A stretch of 64,000 nt of DNA from JADKBO01 sp965230345 (GTDB lineage: Bacteria; Bacteroidota; Bacteroidia; Chitinophagales; Saprospiraceae). The DNA lies in the NCBI GenBank assembly GCA_965230345.1, contig CBDDKR010000002.1, positions 1,798,001-1,862,000 of the forward strand. The letters are read 5' to 3'. Each line of letters begins with the position of its first letter. Position 1 is the stretch's first letter. This document shows positions 13,501 to 23,100 of this stretch, in pieces. A program made the translations under genes and the position numbers. The notes under the pieces are model-generated. The model did no database searches. It saw only the letters and a program-made list of their open reading frames with translations, and was not told the origin of the DNA.

Positions 13501-13739
13501 ATGAATTTGGGCTGATTGATGTGTACAATTGTGCCATTGATTCAGAGATATTTATATATGACAGATGGGGGAACTTGGTTTTTAAATCAGATGATGGATT
13601 GGCTAAATGGGATGGAATGTTTAATGGAAAACCAGTTGAACAAGGAGTATATGTATTCATGTTTAGATATACGGCATTGGATGAAAATGATCAGGAATTT
13701 GACGATGTGATTAGTGGTGATATAACGGTTTTACGGTAG
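1590..13739 (+). CDS. Giant repeat surface protein (4049 aa) with CHU_C type B T9SS tail
   Basis: A giant exported protein, probably a cell-surface or gliding-type adhesin. Residues 1-24 are a signal peptide (basic MSLFKK, hydrophobic core, GVAQ end). Residues ~200-515 are Ig/PKD-like modules with the phrase WSGPNGFSS. Residues 515-2290 are 24 units of 74 residues, the last 22 nearly identical, each with two Cys that could form a disulfide. Residues ~2295-3530 contain a second family of 163-residue units, five of them with near-identical starts (2555-3369), between diverged copies and PKD-like modules. The last ~80 residues match the gliding-motility-associated CHU_C type B sorting domain (IFIYDRWGNLVF, WDGMFNGKPV, GVYVFMF, ending GDITVLR). 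No catalytic motif was seen. Tail type and repeat style recall SprB-like adhesins of Flavobacterium; that function is inferred. ATG at 1590 directly precedes the signal peptide. Confidence 0.9.
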   Translation: MSLFKKLTFIGVLLLCYQNTGVAQVTGVDLQLKFDTTTCNYAVYMIVASGQATIPGHHIQANSTVTLVVPTGTSISVDQLYNPKIINTTNPLTWSQSEFLISPCAQPQHDFYSFIPDITSIGKYDHLNPNDTIKLFSININPFPTCGSEVRLWENGVDPPSHAPCMSGADFNNGFTIGSFIQLYQSNAPQGYPEGPDHNAEVLCKEGINIDLNADFPACTGPIDYTWTGPNGFSSNVEDVVRNTNNPSDGGTYTVTMLDAQGCTNTYSFNVEITPSAGMNRTTCAGGTISLEADYPSDGIWLEVSSNGPEVTLGSTVNGIADAIFDNNAMGDYYFYYEKGGCGDTISVTVNAKGDAPIISGDAMICEGDDINLSVPFVSGANYDWSGPNGFSSTLQEPTVLNATVLDDGQYSVVTTVNGCESNPGMFDVVVNESPISSASNDGPKCEGDDVQLNGGFVVGASYSWSGPNGFSSNDHSPMLDDVSVTDAGTYILIVSKNGCDSDPYITDVVINTMPSVDAGTYNSVCINNATINLLGSPNGGVFSGTGVLGSDFDPSVAGVGTHTITYSYTDGNGCTGTSTTNITVNDLPIIDAGVYPSTCIGEPSLNLVGSPNGGVFSGTGVLGSDFDPSVAGVGTHTITYTYTDALNCTNSSSTSIIVNDSPVVDAGSYGVQCEDGSLLSLVGSPNGGVFSGTGVSGSDFDPSVAGVGIHTITYSYTDGNGCSNSSTVDIEVSGLPIVDAGSYGVQCEDGSLLSLVGSPNGGVFSGTGVSGSDFDPSIAGVGIHTITYSYTDGNGCSNSSTVDIEVSGLPVVDAGSYGVQCEDGGLLSLVGSPNGGVFSGTGVSGSDFDPSIAGVGIHTITYSYTDGNGCSNSSTVDIEVSGLPVVEAGSYGVQCEDGGLLSLVGSPNGGVFSGTGVSGSDFDPSIAGVGIHTITYSYTDGNGCSNSSTVDIEVSGLPIVEAGSYGVQCEDGSLLSLVGSPSGGVFSGTGVSGSDFDPSIAGVGIHTITYSYTDGNGCSNSSTVDIEVSGLPIVDAGSYGVQCEDGSLLSLVGSPNGGVFSGTGVSGSDFDPSIAGVGIHTITYSYTDGNGCSNSSTVDIEVSGLPIVDAGSYGVQCEDGSLLSLVGSPNGGVFSGTGVSGSDFDPSIAGVGIHTITYSYTDGNGCSNSSTVDIEVSGLPIVDAGSYGVQCEDGGLLSLVGSPNGGVFSGTGVSGSDFDPSIAGVGIHTITYSYTDGNGCSNSSTVDIEVSGLPIVDAGSYGVQCEDGSLLSLVGSPNGGVFSGTGVSGSDFDPSIAGVGIHTITYSYTDGNGCSNSSTVDIEVSGLPIVDAGSYGVQCEDGSLLSLVGSPNGGVFSGTGVSGSDFDPSVSGVGIHTITYSYTDGNGCSNSSTVDIEVSGLPIVDAGSYGVQCEDGSLLSLVGSPNGGVFSGTGVSGSDFDPSIAGVGIHTITYSYTDGNGCSNSSTVDIEVSGLPIVDAGGYGVQCEDGSLLSLEGSPNGGVFSGTGVSGSDFDPSIAGVGIHTITYSYTDGNGCSNSSTVDIEVSGLPVVEAGSYGVQCEDGSLLSLVGSPNGGVFSGTGVSGSDFDPSIAGVGIHTITYSYTDGNGCSNSSTVDIEVSGLPIVDAGSYGVQCEDGSLLSLVGSPNGGVFSGTGVSGSDFDPSVSGVGIHTITYSYTDGNGCSNSSTVDIEVSGLPIVEAGSYGVQCEDGGLLSLVGSPSGGVFSGTGVSGSDFDPSIAGVGIHTITYSYTDGNGCSNSSTVDIEVSGLPIVDAGSYGVQCEDGSLLSLVGSPSGGVFSGTGVSGSDFDPSIAGVGIHTITYSYTDGNGCSNSSTVDIEVSGLPIVDAGSYGVQCEDGSLLSLVGSPNGGVFSGTGVSGSDFDPSVSGVGIHTITYSYTDGNGCSNSSTVDIEVSGLPIVDAGSYGVQCEDGSLLSLVGSPNGGVFSGTGVSGSDFDPSIAGVGIHTITYSYTDGNGCSNSSTVDIEVSGLPIVDAGSYDVQCEDGSLLSLVGSPNGGVFSGTGVSGSDFDPSIAGVGIHTITYSYTDGNGCSNSSTVDIEVSGLPIVDAGSYGVQCEDGSLLSLVGSPNGGVFSGTGVSGSDFDPSVSGVGIHTITYSYTDGNGCSNSSTVDIEVSGLPVVDAGSYDVQCEDGSLLSLVGSPNGGVFSGTGVSGSDFDPSIAGVGIHMITYSYTDGNGCSNSSTVDIEVSGLPIVDAGSYGVQCEDGSLLSLVGSPNGGVFSGTGVSGSDFDPSVSGVGIHTITYSYTDGNGCSNSSTVDIEVHEIPEFTVEQVECSVDLTTYSISFETTTQISTSSGTIVGNTITGIPANEDIMITVLTTSTDCDYIIDVSAPDCDCGVVSAPINPSNETICFGETVPSLSVTVEADQTVDWYDAPINGNLLIGSSTSYTPVASNPGLIMVYAESRSLIDNCTSATRTEVSLDVRDIPQITTVLVPEEICSGDEITTVNLESSIPGTTFSWELILPNDISTTHNTSGNGNIPNIEFVNNSTTSGVVICNIEPSLAQCSGDIVQYEITVHPNPELSILNVECSGDKTTYSIELTTNGTISVDHVSAVITGNVISNIPSGESVIITIEDGSTSCRYEETVVSPDCSCGIVTSPTGIGVEICEGDAGEPLEATVGANETVDWYASASGGISIQMGSLTYQPTETQAGVYTYYAEARNEIDGCVSSTRTAMTYEIHALPSMVIESKECSGDKTTYSIELTTNGTISVNHVSAVVTGNVISNIPSGEAVIITIEDGSTGCRYEETVVSPDCSCGIVTSPTGIGVEICEGDAGEPLEATVGVNETVDWYASASGGVSIQMGSLTYQPTETLAGVYTYYAEARNEIDGCVSSTRTAMTYEIHALPSMVIESKECSGDKTTYSIEFTTSGTISVDHVSAVVTGNVISNIPSGESVIITIEEGSTGCRYEETVVSPDCSCGIVTSPTGIGVEICEGDAGEPLEATVGANETVDWYASASGGVSIQMGSSTYQPTETQAGVYTYYAEARNEIDGCVSSTRTAMTYEIHALPSMVIESKECSGDKTTYSIELTTSGTISVNHVSAVVTGNVISNIPSGEAVIITIEDGSTGCRYEETVVSPDCSCGIVTNPTGIGVEICEGDAGEPLEAMVGLNETVDWYASASGGVSIQMGSSTYQPTETQAGVYTYYAEARNEIDGCVSSTRTAMTYEIHALPSMVIESKECSGDKTTYSIELTTSGTISVDHVSAVVTGNVISNIPSGESIIITIEDGSTGCRYEEAVVSPDCDCSVVLAPNGENEEICEGDMIPTLEVVVGSGESANWYNSANGNDLIISGTTTYKPDVNNPGEYKYFVEGINLSDQCVSSTRTEVLLIIHAKPSIVIEEKECSADLSTYSITYSGNAIVECSLGQVNGNTIAQIPAGESVFIKLTDSSTGCTSTIDVTSPDCSCGDLNAPVGDNAEICFGETIPELEVMVSNGQTANWFDAQQGGNLIVGNSITYRPMISTPGTYDYFVESVDINTTCVSEVRTQVRLVVKEVPTITNAILTEDICSGSSNSGFVLTSDFNNTQYSWTATSNNLTVPVSSGTGNIGQYVFNNDGNSSEDVIFNVTPEMDGCVGNPVQFTVTVLPEVEVGQSFYEVECIQSDTITLDGSGQGFWEIGQSNPGTFELSNTSSPNTSVYGFTEGGIYELYWVVGDCKTKVSILAHANCPCAISEVSIVEPFDSIYCERADDVLIVGEEALPQGGQYIWEYSIDNGPFIKLPNVNNEKNYLIKNFGPGWYELRRIYTLDDQFLCSDTSNVIDFFVFSIDQKPGPIMIDPDPVCEGDSIMLIIDKNPAIKYSWFINSGDGRLEMYADTAAMLFAESAGVIKIAVSQTLPGCNDDIQSALSEINVEIKQRPIPALGLDTTYCEDLGDQYFLDPGDFDSYLWQDGSTSRTYQVTEEGAYSVTVKDEDGCTGSDFIKIKSFCCEFLFPNIINANRSSLNNEFGLIDVYNCAIDSEIFIYDRWGNLVFKSDDGLAKWDGMFNGKPVEQGVYVFMFRYTALDENDQEFDDVISGDITVLR
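3132..8459 (+). repeat. 24 x 222-bp in-frame tandem repeat (22 copies nearly identical)
   Basis: The unit is exactly 222 bp (74 codons). Counting from the Pro codon of P-I-V-D-A-G, the copies run without a single indel: two diverged units at 3132-3575, then 22 highly similar units at 3576-8459. The unit encodes GSPNGGVFSGTGVSG, DFDPSIAGVG, HTITYSYTDGNGC and STVDIEV segments, consistent with an Ig-like beta-sandwich. Variation is concentrated at a few sites (D/E, S/G, N/S, SIAG/SVSG), shuffled among copies like a mosaic. Such arrays expand and contract by recombination, so copy number may vary between isolates or be misjudged in assembly. Confidence 0.95.
9252..11696 (+). repeat. 489-bp in-frame tandem repeats inside the giant gene
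   Basis: Five unit starts (E-C-S-G-D-K-T-T-Y-S-I) occur at 9252, 9741, 10230, 10719 and 11208, spaced exactly 489 bp (163 codons). The first four units are near identical over their length. The fifth is near identical for about 65 codons and then diverges. Diverged relatives flank the block (from about 8470 and about 11697). Each unit has two parts joined by a Cys-rich DCSCG hinge: a first Ig-like half, and a second half with TVDWYASASGG and YYAEARNE. Confidence 0.92.
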
Positions 13740-13928
13740 TTTTTATAATAAACTATTTATGATATAAGTTGAATTGTAAAGTGAGATTATTGCATGTTTG
13801 TGGCTAGTTTGTGGTTCTGGTTGGTTGAAATAATGAAAAAGTGTTTTGTGATACAAAAGTATATATTTCTAATTTCAAAAGTGTAGGTATACTCAAAATG
13901 TAAAAAATAATACATATCGGCTTAATTT

Positions 13929-13960
13929 TTGTACACACATATTGATTAGCACTAATTTTG
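13929..13960 (+). promoter_or_regulatory. Possible Bacteroidota promoter of the second giant gene
   Basis: TAATTTTG at 13953-13960 fits the TAnnTTTG -7 element. A TTTTTG ending at 13931 could be the -33 element, though the 21-bp spacer is longer than usual. The leader would be about 165 nt. The rest of the 393-bp gap (13740-14132) is AT-rich and shows no gene. Confidence 0.3.
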
Positions 13961-14132
13961 TCGATCAGGGTTTATTCTGTGTTTATATGATAGATAGAAT
14001 TTTATATTACATAAAATAAAATATGTAAAATATTGTATCTGTTATTTGTAAAAAGAATAAATGCTAACAAATATTGAATAACAAAACATAGAAATGGCAC
14101 TTTAGCCTTTTACTATTGACAAAAGATTGTAT

Positions 14133-17100
14133 ATGAATCTTTTAATAAAGAATATAATCGGTCCGAGAATTGATAAATATGGATGGAGTTCCTTGTTTGT
14201 CTGGGCTTGCATTTTCATTTTTTACAATAATAAAGCAATAGGGCAATGTGGATCACCAATTACTACGTTTCCTGTACATGAAACATTTAATGGTTCAACA
14301 ACTTGGACCCAATCCAATAACGACGATTTTGATTGGACAATCCGTAGTGGTGGAACTCCTTCTTCTGGCACGGGGCCTGCAGGTGCTTATGAGGGATCCC
14401 ATTATATCTACATAGAAGCATCGAATCCAAATTACCCTGATAAAGATGCTAAAATCGAATCGCCTTGTTATTCGATTTCATCATATGCTATTAATCCAAG
14501 CATATCTTTTAAGTACCATATGAAAAGTTCTTCCAATTCCAATAATATGGGAAAGCTAGAACTTAAAATTTCTACCAACGGCGGTTCAAATTGGTCAAAA
14601 ATATGGGATGAAAGATATGATCAAGGTTCGTCTTGGAAAACGGCAACAATTAGTTTGAACTCTTATAAGGGTGACGATGTAATGTTTCAATTCAAGGCAA
14701 AAACATATAACAGTTGGCAATCAGATATATGTGTGGATGATTTGATCATTTCAGCCTCGGTTTTCGAAGATTGTACAAATGGTGTTGATGATGATGGTGA
14801 TGGACTCGTAGATTGTGACGATTCAGATTGTACAATTCCAACTATTGCCATTACAGGTGATACAACACAATGTTATAATGGATATTTTACCTTGCAAGGG
14901 ACTGCAACTCCTCCCACGTACTCTTCTACATGGTCGGTAGAATCAGGACCTGCATTCATAGCTAGTAGTACTACCAATCAGAATGTTGAAATTTCCTTAA
15001 GTCAGAACAATACCTCTGATATAAAATATACACTAAATAGTAGTGGACATAATTGTTCCGTAGAAAAAGTTGTTACACTTAGCAATACTACTTCTTGTGA
15101 TCCTTCTTGTATTGACCCAATCAACTATAATGGTGATTTGGAAGATGAAGGAACGGCTACCAATTTTAACCTATCTATGGAGTCTACTCCGGCTCTATTG
15201 ATTGATCAAACTTATTACCCCACAGGATGGGCAGACCGATATGGCAATGCTACACCAAATACGACTAATTTTTATGGGGCTTTTTATTTGAACAAAACAG
15301 GAGCTCAAGGTGATCCCAATAGTGGATCGCATTTTATGTTCTTGAATGGAAACGATTTCTGTGTTTCTCCATTATATAGTCAAACAGAATTATCGTGTGG
15401 TAAAAAATACAAGATGAGTGTTTGGATTGCTGCGTATAATTTTGATCCCAATGGAAATGCTACTCAAGTTTCGTCTCCTTTTGCATTAGAATATGCAATT
15501 GGTGGAGGTGGAGCGCCTTATTTTTCTGTTACTCGGTTATTGGAAGCTCCTACGAGTAATTCTTGGAACGATCTCAATTGGCAGAAATACGATATCATTT
15601 TAGATATTCCTAATGATGGATATACTTGGTGTGATTTTTATGTAACTTCTAAGGATAATGGAAGGGGAATTCTGATAGACGATTTGTGTATTACAGAGTA
15701 TTTTCCTGGAGCTTCGGCAGATGCAGGGCAAGACTTTGCAACGTGCGTTGATACTTTTTATATGAATGCTGACTCAATTCCTCCTGGATATACAGGGACC
15801 TGGAGCATAATTAGTGGTGATCTTAGTGTAGAAAGTCCAAATGACTTGGATTCTAAAGTGACTATAAATAATGGAGTGTCAGGAGTGATGAGATGGACTG
15901 TAACCGACGGTTCATGTAGTTCAAGTGATGAAGTTGTTGTTGCTTATGATCCAGAAACTCCCATTACAATTGATGATGTTACGATTTGTCCTGGTGAAAA
16001 TGCTACATTGTTTGTTGATAATTGTACGGATGATGTTTCTTGGTCAACTGGCGAATCTACGACTTCGATCTCTGTGGCTCCTGGAACTACAACTACATAT
16101 TCGGTTTCTTGTACCGAACCACCTAGTGCAAACATAATGGAGTGTCCCGATTTTGAGACTACTCCTCAGTTTGATTATTGGTCAAACTGGGCAGGATCTA
16201 AAACGACGAATGATCCTTCAAAAGTGCATACTGGAACGTATGCAGCCATGATGGAAGCCATTAATGGTTGGGTAGGATTAGAACAGACTCAACCTGCCTC
16301 TCCAGGAGAAGTATACGAAGCTACATTTTATGCATTTACAGACCACCCAAGACAGGTTGGTTATGCATTTATACGATTTTTAGATGGATCAGATAATGTA
16401 ATAAAGGAAGATAAAATTGAAATTGATGCAGTCAATTATCAACAGTATACCTTAACAGGTATTTCACCACCTAATACGCAATTCATCAAATTCGGTGGTA
16501 GAGCTGACAATCCTCAAAAAGTTTATATTGATGATGTAATATTGGTTAGAAAAGGAGGATGTGCCTCAACTGCGTCAGGGACAGTAATAGTGGATGACTG
16601 TGAGATTTGTGTCAATGGAATTGATGATGATAATGATGGGGCTACGGATTGTGAGGATTTCACATGTGGTCAATTAATCAATAGAGAATTTGATGATTCA
16701 CTCAATGATTGGTTTTTACACAACAGTAATGGAAATACATCCAATGCAACCTTGGACAGAAATTCGATGCTTTCTGGTAAAAATTCTGCCTTAGTCGAAA
16801 TAACGAACTCCAGTAATACTGAACATTGGCATACACAATTTGGACAATCTAATTTTGACATTGAGTACGGTAAAAAATATAAGGTTGAGTTTATGGCTCG
16901 TGCAAATGGGTTTAAAGACATAGCCGTTACCTTAGAGTTGGATAAGGCTCCTTGGACCAATTATTTCCATCAAGTACTTAATGTAACAACAACTCCTGCA
17001 ACCTATTCATATGAGTTTTACGCAGATACAACATTGACGGATGATGTCAATTTAATATTCCACGTTGGAAAAGACGATACTAATATCTGGATTGATAGAG

Positions 17101-20100
17101 TTCAGTTTAAAGAAGATTGTCAAGTTCCTGGAAACGATAGTATTTACCTTGATGCGGAATGTGCAGATGTTGGGACTGCATTTACAATAGATTCAGATGA
17201 TGCTTTAGCAGCGGGGGATTCATACATATCGTATGGTGGAAGTACGGTTCTTACTGATCCTGGAAATGATCCAGTAAATTTTGTGAGATTTAGTGCTGCA
17301 GTGACTTCTACAGGTGCATATAAAATGTTTGCAAGAACAATTGCATCTGGATCAGCTTCAAATTCATACTTTGTAAGAGTAAATGGAGGTGATTGGACTG
17401 TATGGGAAGATATACCAACAAGTCTTTCGTGGCAATGGAATATTGTTAAAAATTCAAATATTAATGATACACTTGGTCTCTATCTTTTGGAAGGAATTAA
17501 TACAATTGATATAGGAAGAAGAGAATCAGGTACCAAAATAGATAAAATATTTGTTACTGGATATGATGACCTGCCGAGTGGCGAAGGAGGTTCTCCAGCT
17601 AATTGTCCTGAAACGTTTAAGTGTGACAGTAAATTTTATCAAACCATAAAAACTGGTGGAGAATACTGGTTGTATGAAATTCAGACTTATCCTACCTTAA
17701 GTCATATACCATTGGTCAATATTACGGATAGGGGAGCGCTTGGCGATCTTAATGCAACTTCATTTAACGTAAATGATGGATATATTTATACCATGAATAA
17801 GCATTATCCTTTTCGTTTGTATCGAATTGGTGGTGATTTCTCAGTGCATTACTTAGGAAACATAAAAGGTATAAATCCTACGGCAGATGTAAATGCAGGT
17901 GATATTGGTGATAACAATGTTGTGTATGTTAGAGATCATGTTCATTCTGATATATATCGATTGGATATCTCTAATATGAGTCAGCTTCAAGCTACACTAC
18001 ATTGCAATTTTCCGAATATGTCAGGTGGATTATCCAATGTGCCTGACTTGGCTTACAATCCTACAGATAATAAATATTACGGCACTCGAAATAATTCTAA
18101 TCAGCTGGTAGCTTATGACGTGGATAATTGTACATTTTCAACAATAACTACATCACAAGTTATGACCTCTGCAAATGGTGCTTTTTTTATATCTGCAGAT
18201 GGAACAGGATATGGATATCAAAATAGTAGTGGGACAATCTTACGTATTAATCTTACTTCTGGTCTAATAGATACAGTTGGTGTGTCTTTACCTACAACAG
18301 ATAATGACGGTTGTTCTTGTGAGGGGATCAAGTTCTTTAAAGATGCTACAGATATTTGTGTTGAAGAAAGTGATGTATTGACATTTGAGTACGCCATTCA
18401 TAATAAATGGGTTAATAATCTTTCATCCATAACATTACGGGATACTTTAGCTCATGGATTATTGTGGAATAGTGAACCTTATGATGTGACTGGAGGAACA
18501 GTAGGTCCTTCATCTATCTCGGGAAATGCTATTGGTGATTTAACCATTACTTCATCACCGATTGGAATTACAACATTTAAAATTGATGTTTTGGTTCCAT
18601 CAAATTATAGTGGACCGACTACATACTATTCTCAAGCATATCTTGAAGATTTACCAGTCTTATTAACCTCAACTAAAAAATCAGATTATCCAGATTCTCC
18701 AGAGATTGATGATCCGACTCCAGTACATATTATTGATGCAATAGAATTTGTAGATGGCACGGATATTTGTGTTGGATCAACGAAGAGTATTACTCCATCT
18801 TCAGGTGGGATATGGAATAGCAGTAACCCTGCAATAGCAGTAATATCAAATGATGGAACTATTACAGGTATATCCGCAGGAAAAACGACCTTGTTATTTC
18901 AAAATTCCACAACGGGATGTTTGTATGAGTCGGATTCAATTACAGTTTATAACCCCGTATCAGCAGCGATAGATTTTAACGGTCATATATGTTTGGATGA
19001 TGACTCCCAATTAACGGGGATAGGGTCTGGAGGTACTGGAAATTATTCCTATAGTTGGTCTGGGCCAAATGGATTTACTTCTTCATTACAAACGATAGAT
19101 ATTGATGAAGATGGGTATTATTATGTTACGGTGACAGATTTGATAGCGGACTGTTTTACTGCTGCTATTGCATTTGTTCATGAAAGGTATGAACCACTTA
19201 TAGTAACCTTAAATTCTGAAGTTTGTGATGGCGAATCCGTTGACTTAAATATTAATTCGCCAACAGCTGTATCATACCAATGGGATACCAATGCGAATAA
19301 TTCAACATCAAATGCAGTGACTGTAACTCCAAGCTTGCCTAATACAACTTATACAGTTACTGTGACCAATGATTTAGGATGTTCGGCTGATGCTGATGTT
19401 ACTATAGATGTAAATCCACTACCTACGGTTGACATTAGTGGACCCAATGCTGTATGTATAGGAGAAACATCCAATTTGACTCCGTCTTCTGGAGGAACGT
19501 GGATAAGTAATAATCCTGCGGTGGCAACTGTAAATAACTCTGGTGTAGTAACAGGTGTTTCGGCTGGTACTTCGACATTTCAATATACGAATTCATCTAC
19601 ATCCTGTGTTTCTAATGCTAGTGCACAAATTACAGTTCACCCCAAACCAGTTGTTCAAATATCTGGGCCTGATTCTTTGTGTATCGGTGAAACTTCAGAT
19701 ATGCTCCCCTCTAATGGTGGAAGCTGGGTTAGTAATAATCCAACTGTGGCGACAATAACAAGTGAAGGATTGGTTACTGCTATTACAGATGGAATCGCCA
19801 CGTTTACATTTACAAACAGTGTGACTTCATGTCCTTCGGATCCTAGTGATAACATCGTAGTTAGTCCCACACCGTCAGTTACGATTACAGGTCCTTCTGA
19901 TATTTGTCAAGACGCAACAACTACGTTGAGTCCAACAGCTGGAGGTACATGGACCAGTAGTAATCCATTGGTTGCTTCGGTTTCTAATAATGGAGTGGTT
20001 ACTGGTATGTCAGTTGGCTCGGCTGTTTTTACATATGTAAGTAATGCTGGTGGTTGTCAAGCTCCAGCAACGTCAAGTGTTTCCGTACAAACTAAGCCAA

Positions 20101-23100
20101 TAGTAACGAATACAGGATCCAACGATATTTGCGAAGGATCATTTACTATATTGAATCCTGGTACAGGAGGTACTTGGACGACGAGCGACCCCACGATAGC
20201 TACAGTTACTAATAATGGAGTTGTTACAGGAGTATCTCCTGGAACAGCCACGTTTACATATCAAACATTTAATTTGGTTTGTACAGCCAGTTTAACAACC
20301 CCAATTACTATACATGAAAATCCTGTAGTAACATTGGTTGGAAATCCTATGATTTGCGAAGGTGATACGACAAGATTAACTTCAAGCCTCAGTGGAACAT
20401 GGACTGTTGCAAATAGCAATATTGGTTCCATTAGCAGTACTGGATTATTAACTGGACTGGATGGTGGAATTGCTGAAGTAATCTTTGAAACTTCAGATGG
20501 ATGTAAGTCAGATACGACTTTTGTATTAGTTAATCCAATAGTAAATACTGGAATATCTGGACCAGATAGCATCTGTATAGGCAGTACAACTACATTATTC
20601 CCTAATTCTGGAGGTACGTGGACCAGTTCAAATCCATCTGTTGCTTCAGTTAGTAACTCGGGAATTGTTAGCGCTTTAAGTGATGGAAAGGCATCATTTA
20701 CATTTGTCAGTAATGCAAATTGTACTTCACCTTCCACCGATTCAATCGTTATAGATCCCGATGGAAGTGTAACCGTAACTGGGGCAACTGAAATGTGTAT
20801 GGAGGATACCATTCAATTGTCGGCTTCGGTAGCAGGTGGAAATTGGGTAAGTTCCAATACCAATCTTGCCACCATAGGAATCGATGGAAAAGTTGTTGCA
20901 CTGGCCCCAGGATTGGTATCATTAGTATATGAACACAATACGTCATCATGTATACCGGATCCCATTCATACGGTGCAAATATTTGAAAAGCCAGCGATAG
21001 CTATACCTGGGAATACCAAACTTTGTGTCGGAAGTTCAATCGTCTTGGCGACCTCTATTCCAAGCGGAGTTTGGACTAGTTCAGATCCATCCGTTGCTAC
21101 CATTAATGCATTAGGTGAGGTTACCCCGATTGCACCTGGTGAAGTGTATTTCAGTATAGAGCATCCGACTTCAGGTTGTACTTCAGATTTAACGGATACT
21201 TTTTCTGTCCATCCAGCGGTAACTTCAGCTATCAATATCAATGGTTCCGCTTGTTTGGAGGATACTACACAATTAACAGTAAATCCTTCTGGCGGTACTT
21301 CTCCATTTACCTATACTTGGACAGGACCCAATGGATTAACAGGAAATACTCAAACAATTGATATTCCCATTCACGGAAGTTATTATGTTACCGTGACGGA
21401 TCAGGAAGGATGTACTTCCAATATTTCATCCTTTGTCTACGAAAGATTTGACCCTTTTATTTTCTCGCTTCATCAGGAAGTTTGTGATGGACAAGAAATA
21501 ACTCTTTCTGTTAACTCACCAGCGGCAGTATCCTACCAATGGGGAGTGAATGCTGGAAATGCGACTACTTCTTCGGTTAATGTAACTCCAAGTATGCCAA
21601 GTACTCATTATGAAGTTTTTGTTTCGAGTGATGCTGGTTGTAGTACCATTGCAAGCGCAGATATTGATGTTCATCCAATTCCAGTAGTGACTTTAGTTGG
21701 TGATACCACAATTTGTGTAAACGATACTACATATTTTGCACCTTCTTCAGGAGGGATTTGGACGAGTAGTAATAGTGCCATCGCAATTATTGATTTTTCT
21801 GGTAAGGTAGTAGGGAAAGCTCCGGGAAATGCTTCTTTTACATATCAAAATTCGCTTACAGGATGTATATCTCAAGAAAGTACAGAGATCACAGTTATAT
21901 CAAGTTCTCCAGTAGCCATTAGTGGAGAGGATAATTATTGTATAGGTTCTATTCATACCTTATCAACCAATGTGCCAAATGGGACATGGACTTCATCCAA
22001 TCCCGCAGTAGCTGTGGTGGAATCATTAACAGGAGAAGTTACAGGTATTGCTCCTGGAACGGCAAATATTATATATACACCTCCAGCAAATTTATGTTCA
22101 ACTCCAGGTTCGTTGCCAATAGTAGTCAACAATTATGTGTCTGTCAGCATAGTAGGAGCGTCAAAGATTTGTGAAGGTGATTATTCTCAATTATCTCCTG
22201 CATCTGGAGGTACTTGGACGAGTAATGATCCGTCTATCGCCACAGTAACAAATTCTGGTGTTGTAACTGGAGTTTCGGCAGGTTCAACTACATTTACATT
22301 TACATCGAATGCAGGTTGTTCTAGTACTACGATTACCTCCATTGAAGTAGTAGATAAAATTGTTACTTCTTTAAATGGTCCTAGCGATATTTGTATTGGT
22401 GAAACCACGACTTTAAGCCCATCTTCTGGTGGTATTTGGGTATCTAATAATAACAGTGTTGGATTTGTCAGTGCTTCTGGAACTGTAACTGGTATTAGTG
22501 CTGGAACAGCTACTTTTAGTTTTTATGAATCATCAAATGGATGTAAGTCGGATAATGATATTTCAATCATTGTTCACCCTTCACCGTCTACGACTTTTAC
22601 TGGTCCTTCAGCAGTGTGTATAGGTGATACGACCTACATCACTCCATCGACAGGAGGTGTTTGGACAAGTAGTGATGATGAAATTGCTTCCATTAATAAT
22701 AGTGGAGAAATCATTGCGTTGAAATCAGGTCTGGCTCAATTTACCTTTACCAATACAACGACAGGTTGTGTTTCTTCAACATCATCTGCACTTACGGTTA
22801 ATGCCAAACCATTAATTGATTTGGCTGGACAAGATAAAGTTTGTTTAGATGGTACAATTTATATTGCTCCAAATATCGGTGGGACATGGGTAAGCACAGA
22901 TCCTAGTATTGCAACTATTACAAATTCTGGTGAGATTACCGGCGTTTCTACAGGAAACGTATCGTTTATATTTACGAATAATTTGACTACCTGTCCTTCA
23001 GATACATCTACTTCAATTGAGGTAGTGGATAAACCTACTGTCCAATATGATGGACCTCAAACGGTTTGTGTGGGCGAATCTACAAACTTATTGCCCAACA

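Noticed and set aside
20261..20812. Antisense ORF of 183 codons in the second giant gene
   Set aside because: Its composition mirrors the reverse of the Big_2 repeats (Val/Thr/Pro-rich); similar shadows occur opposite many other units of the array.
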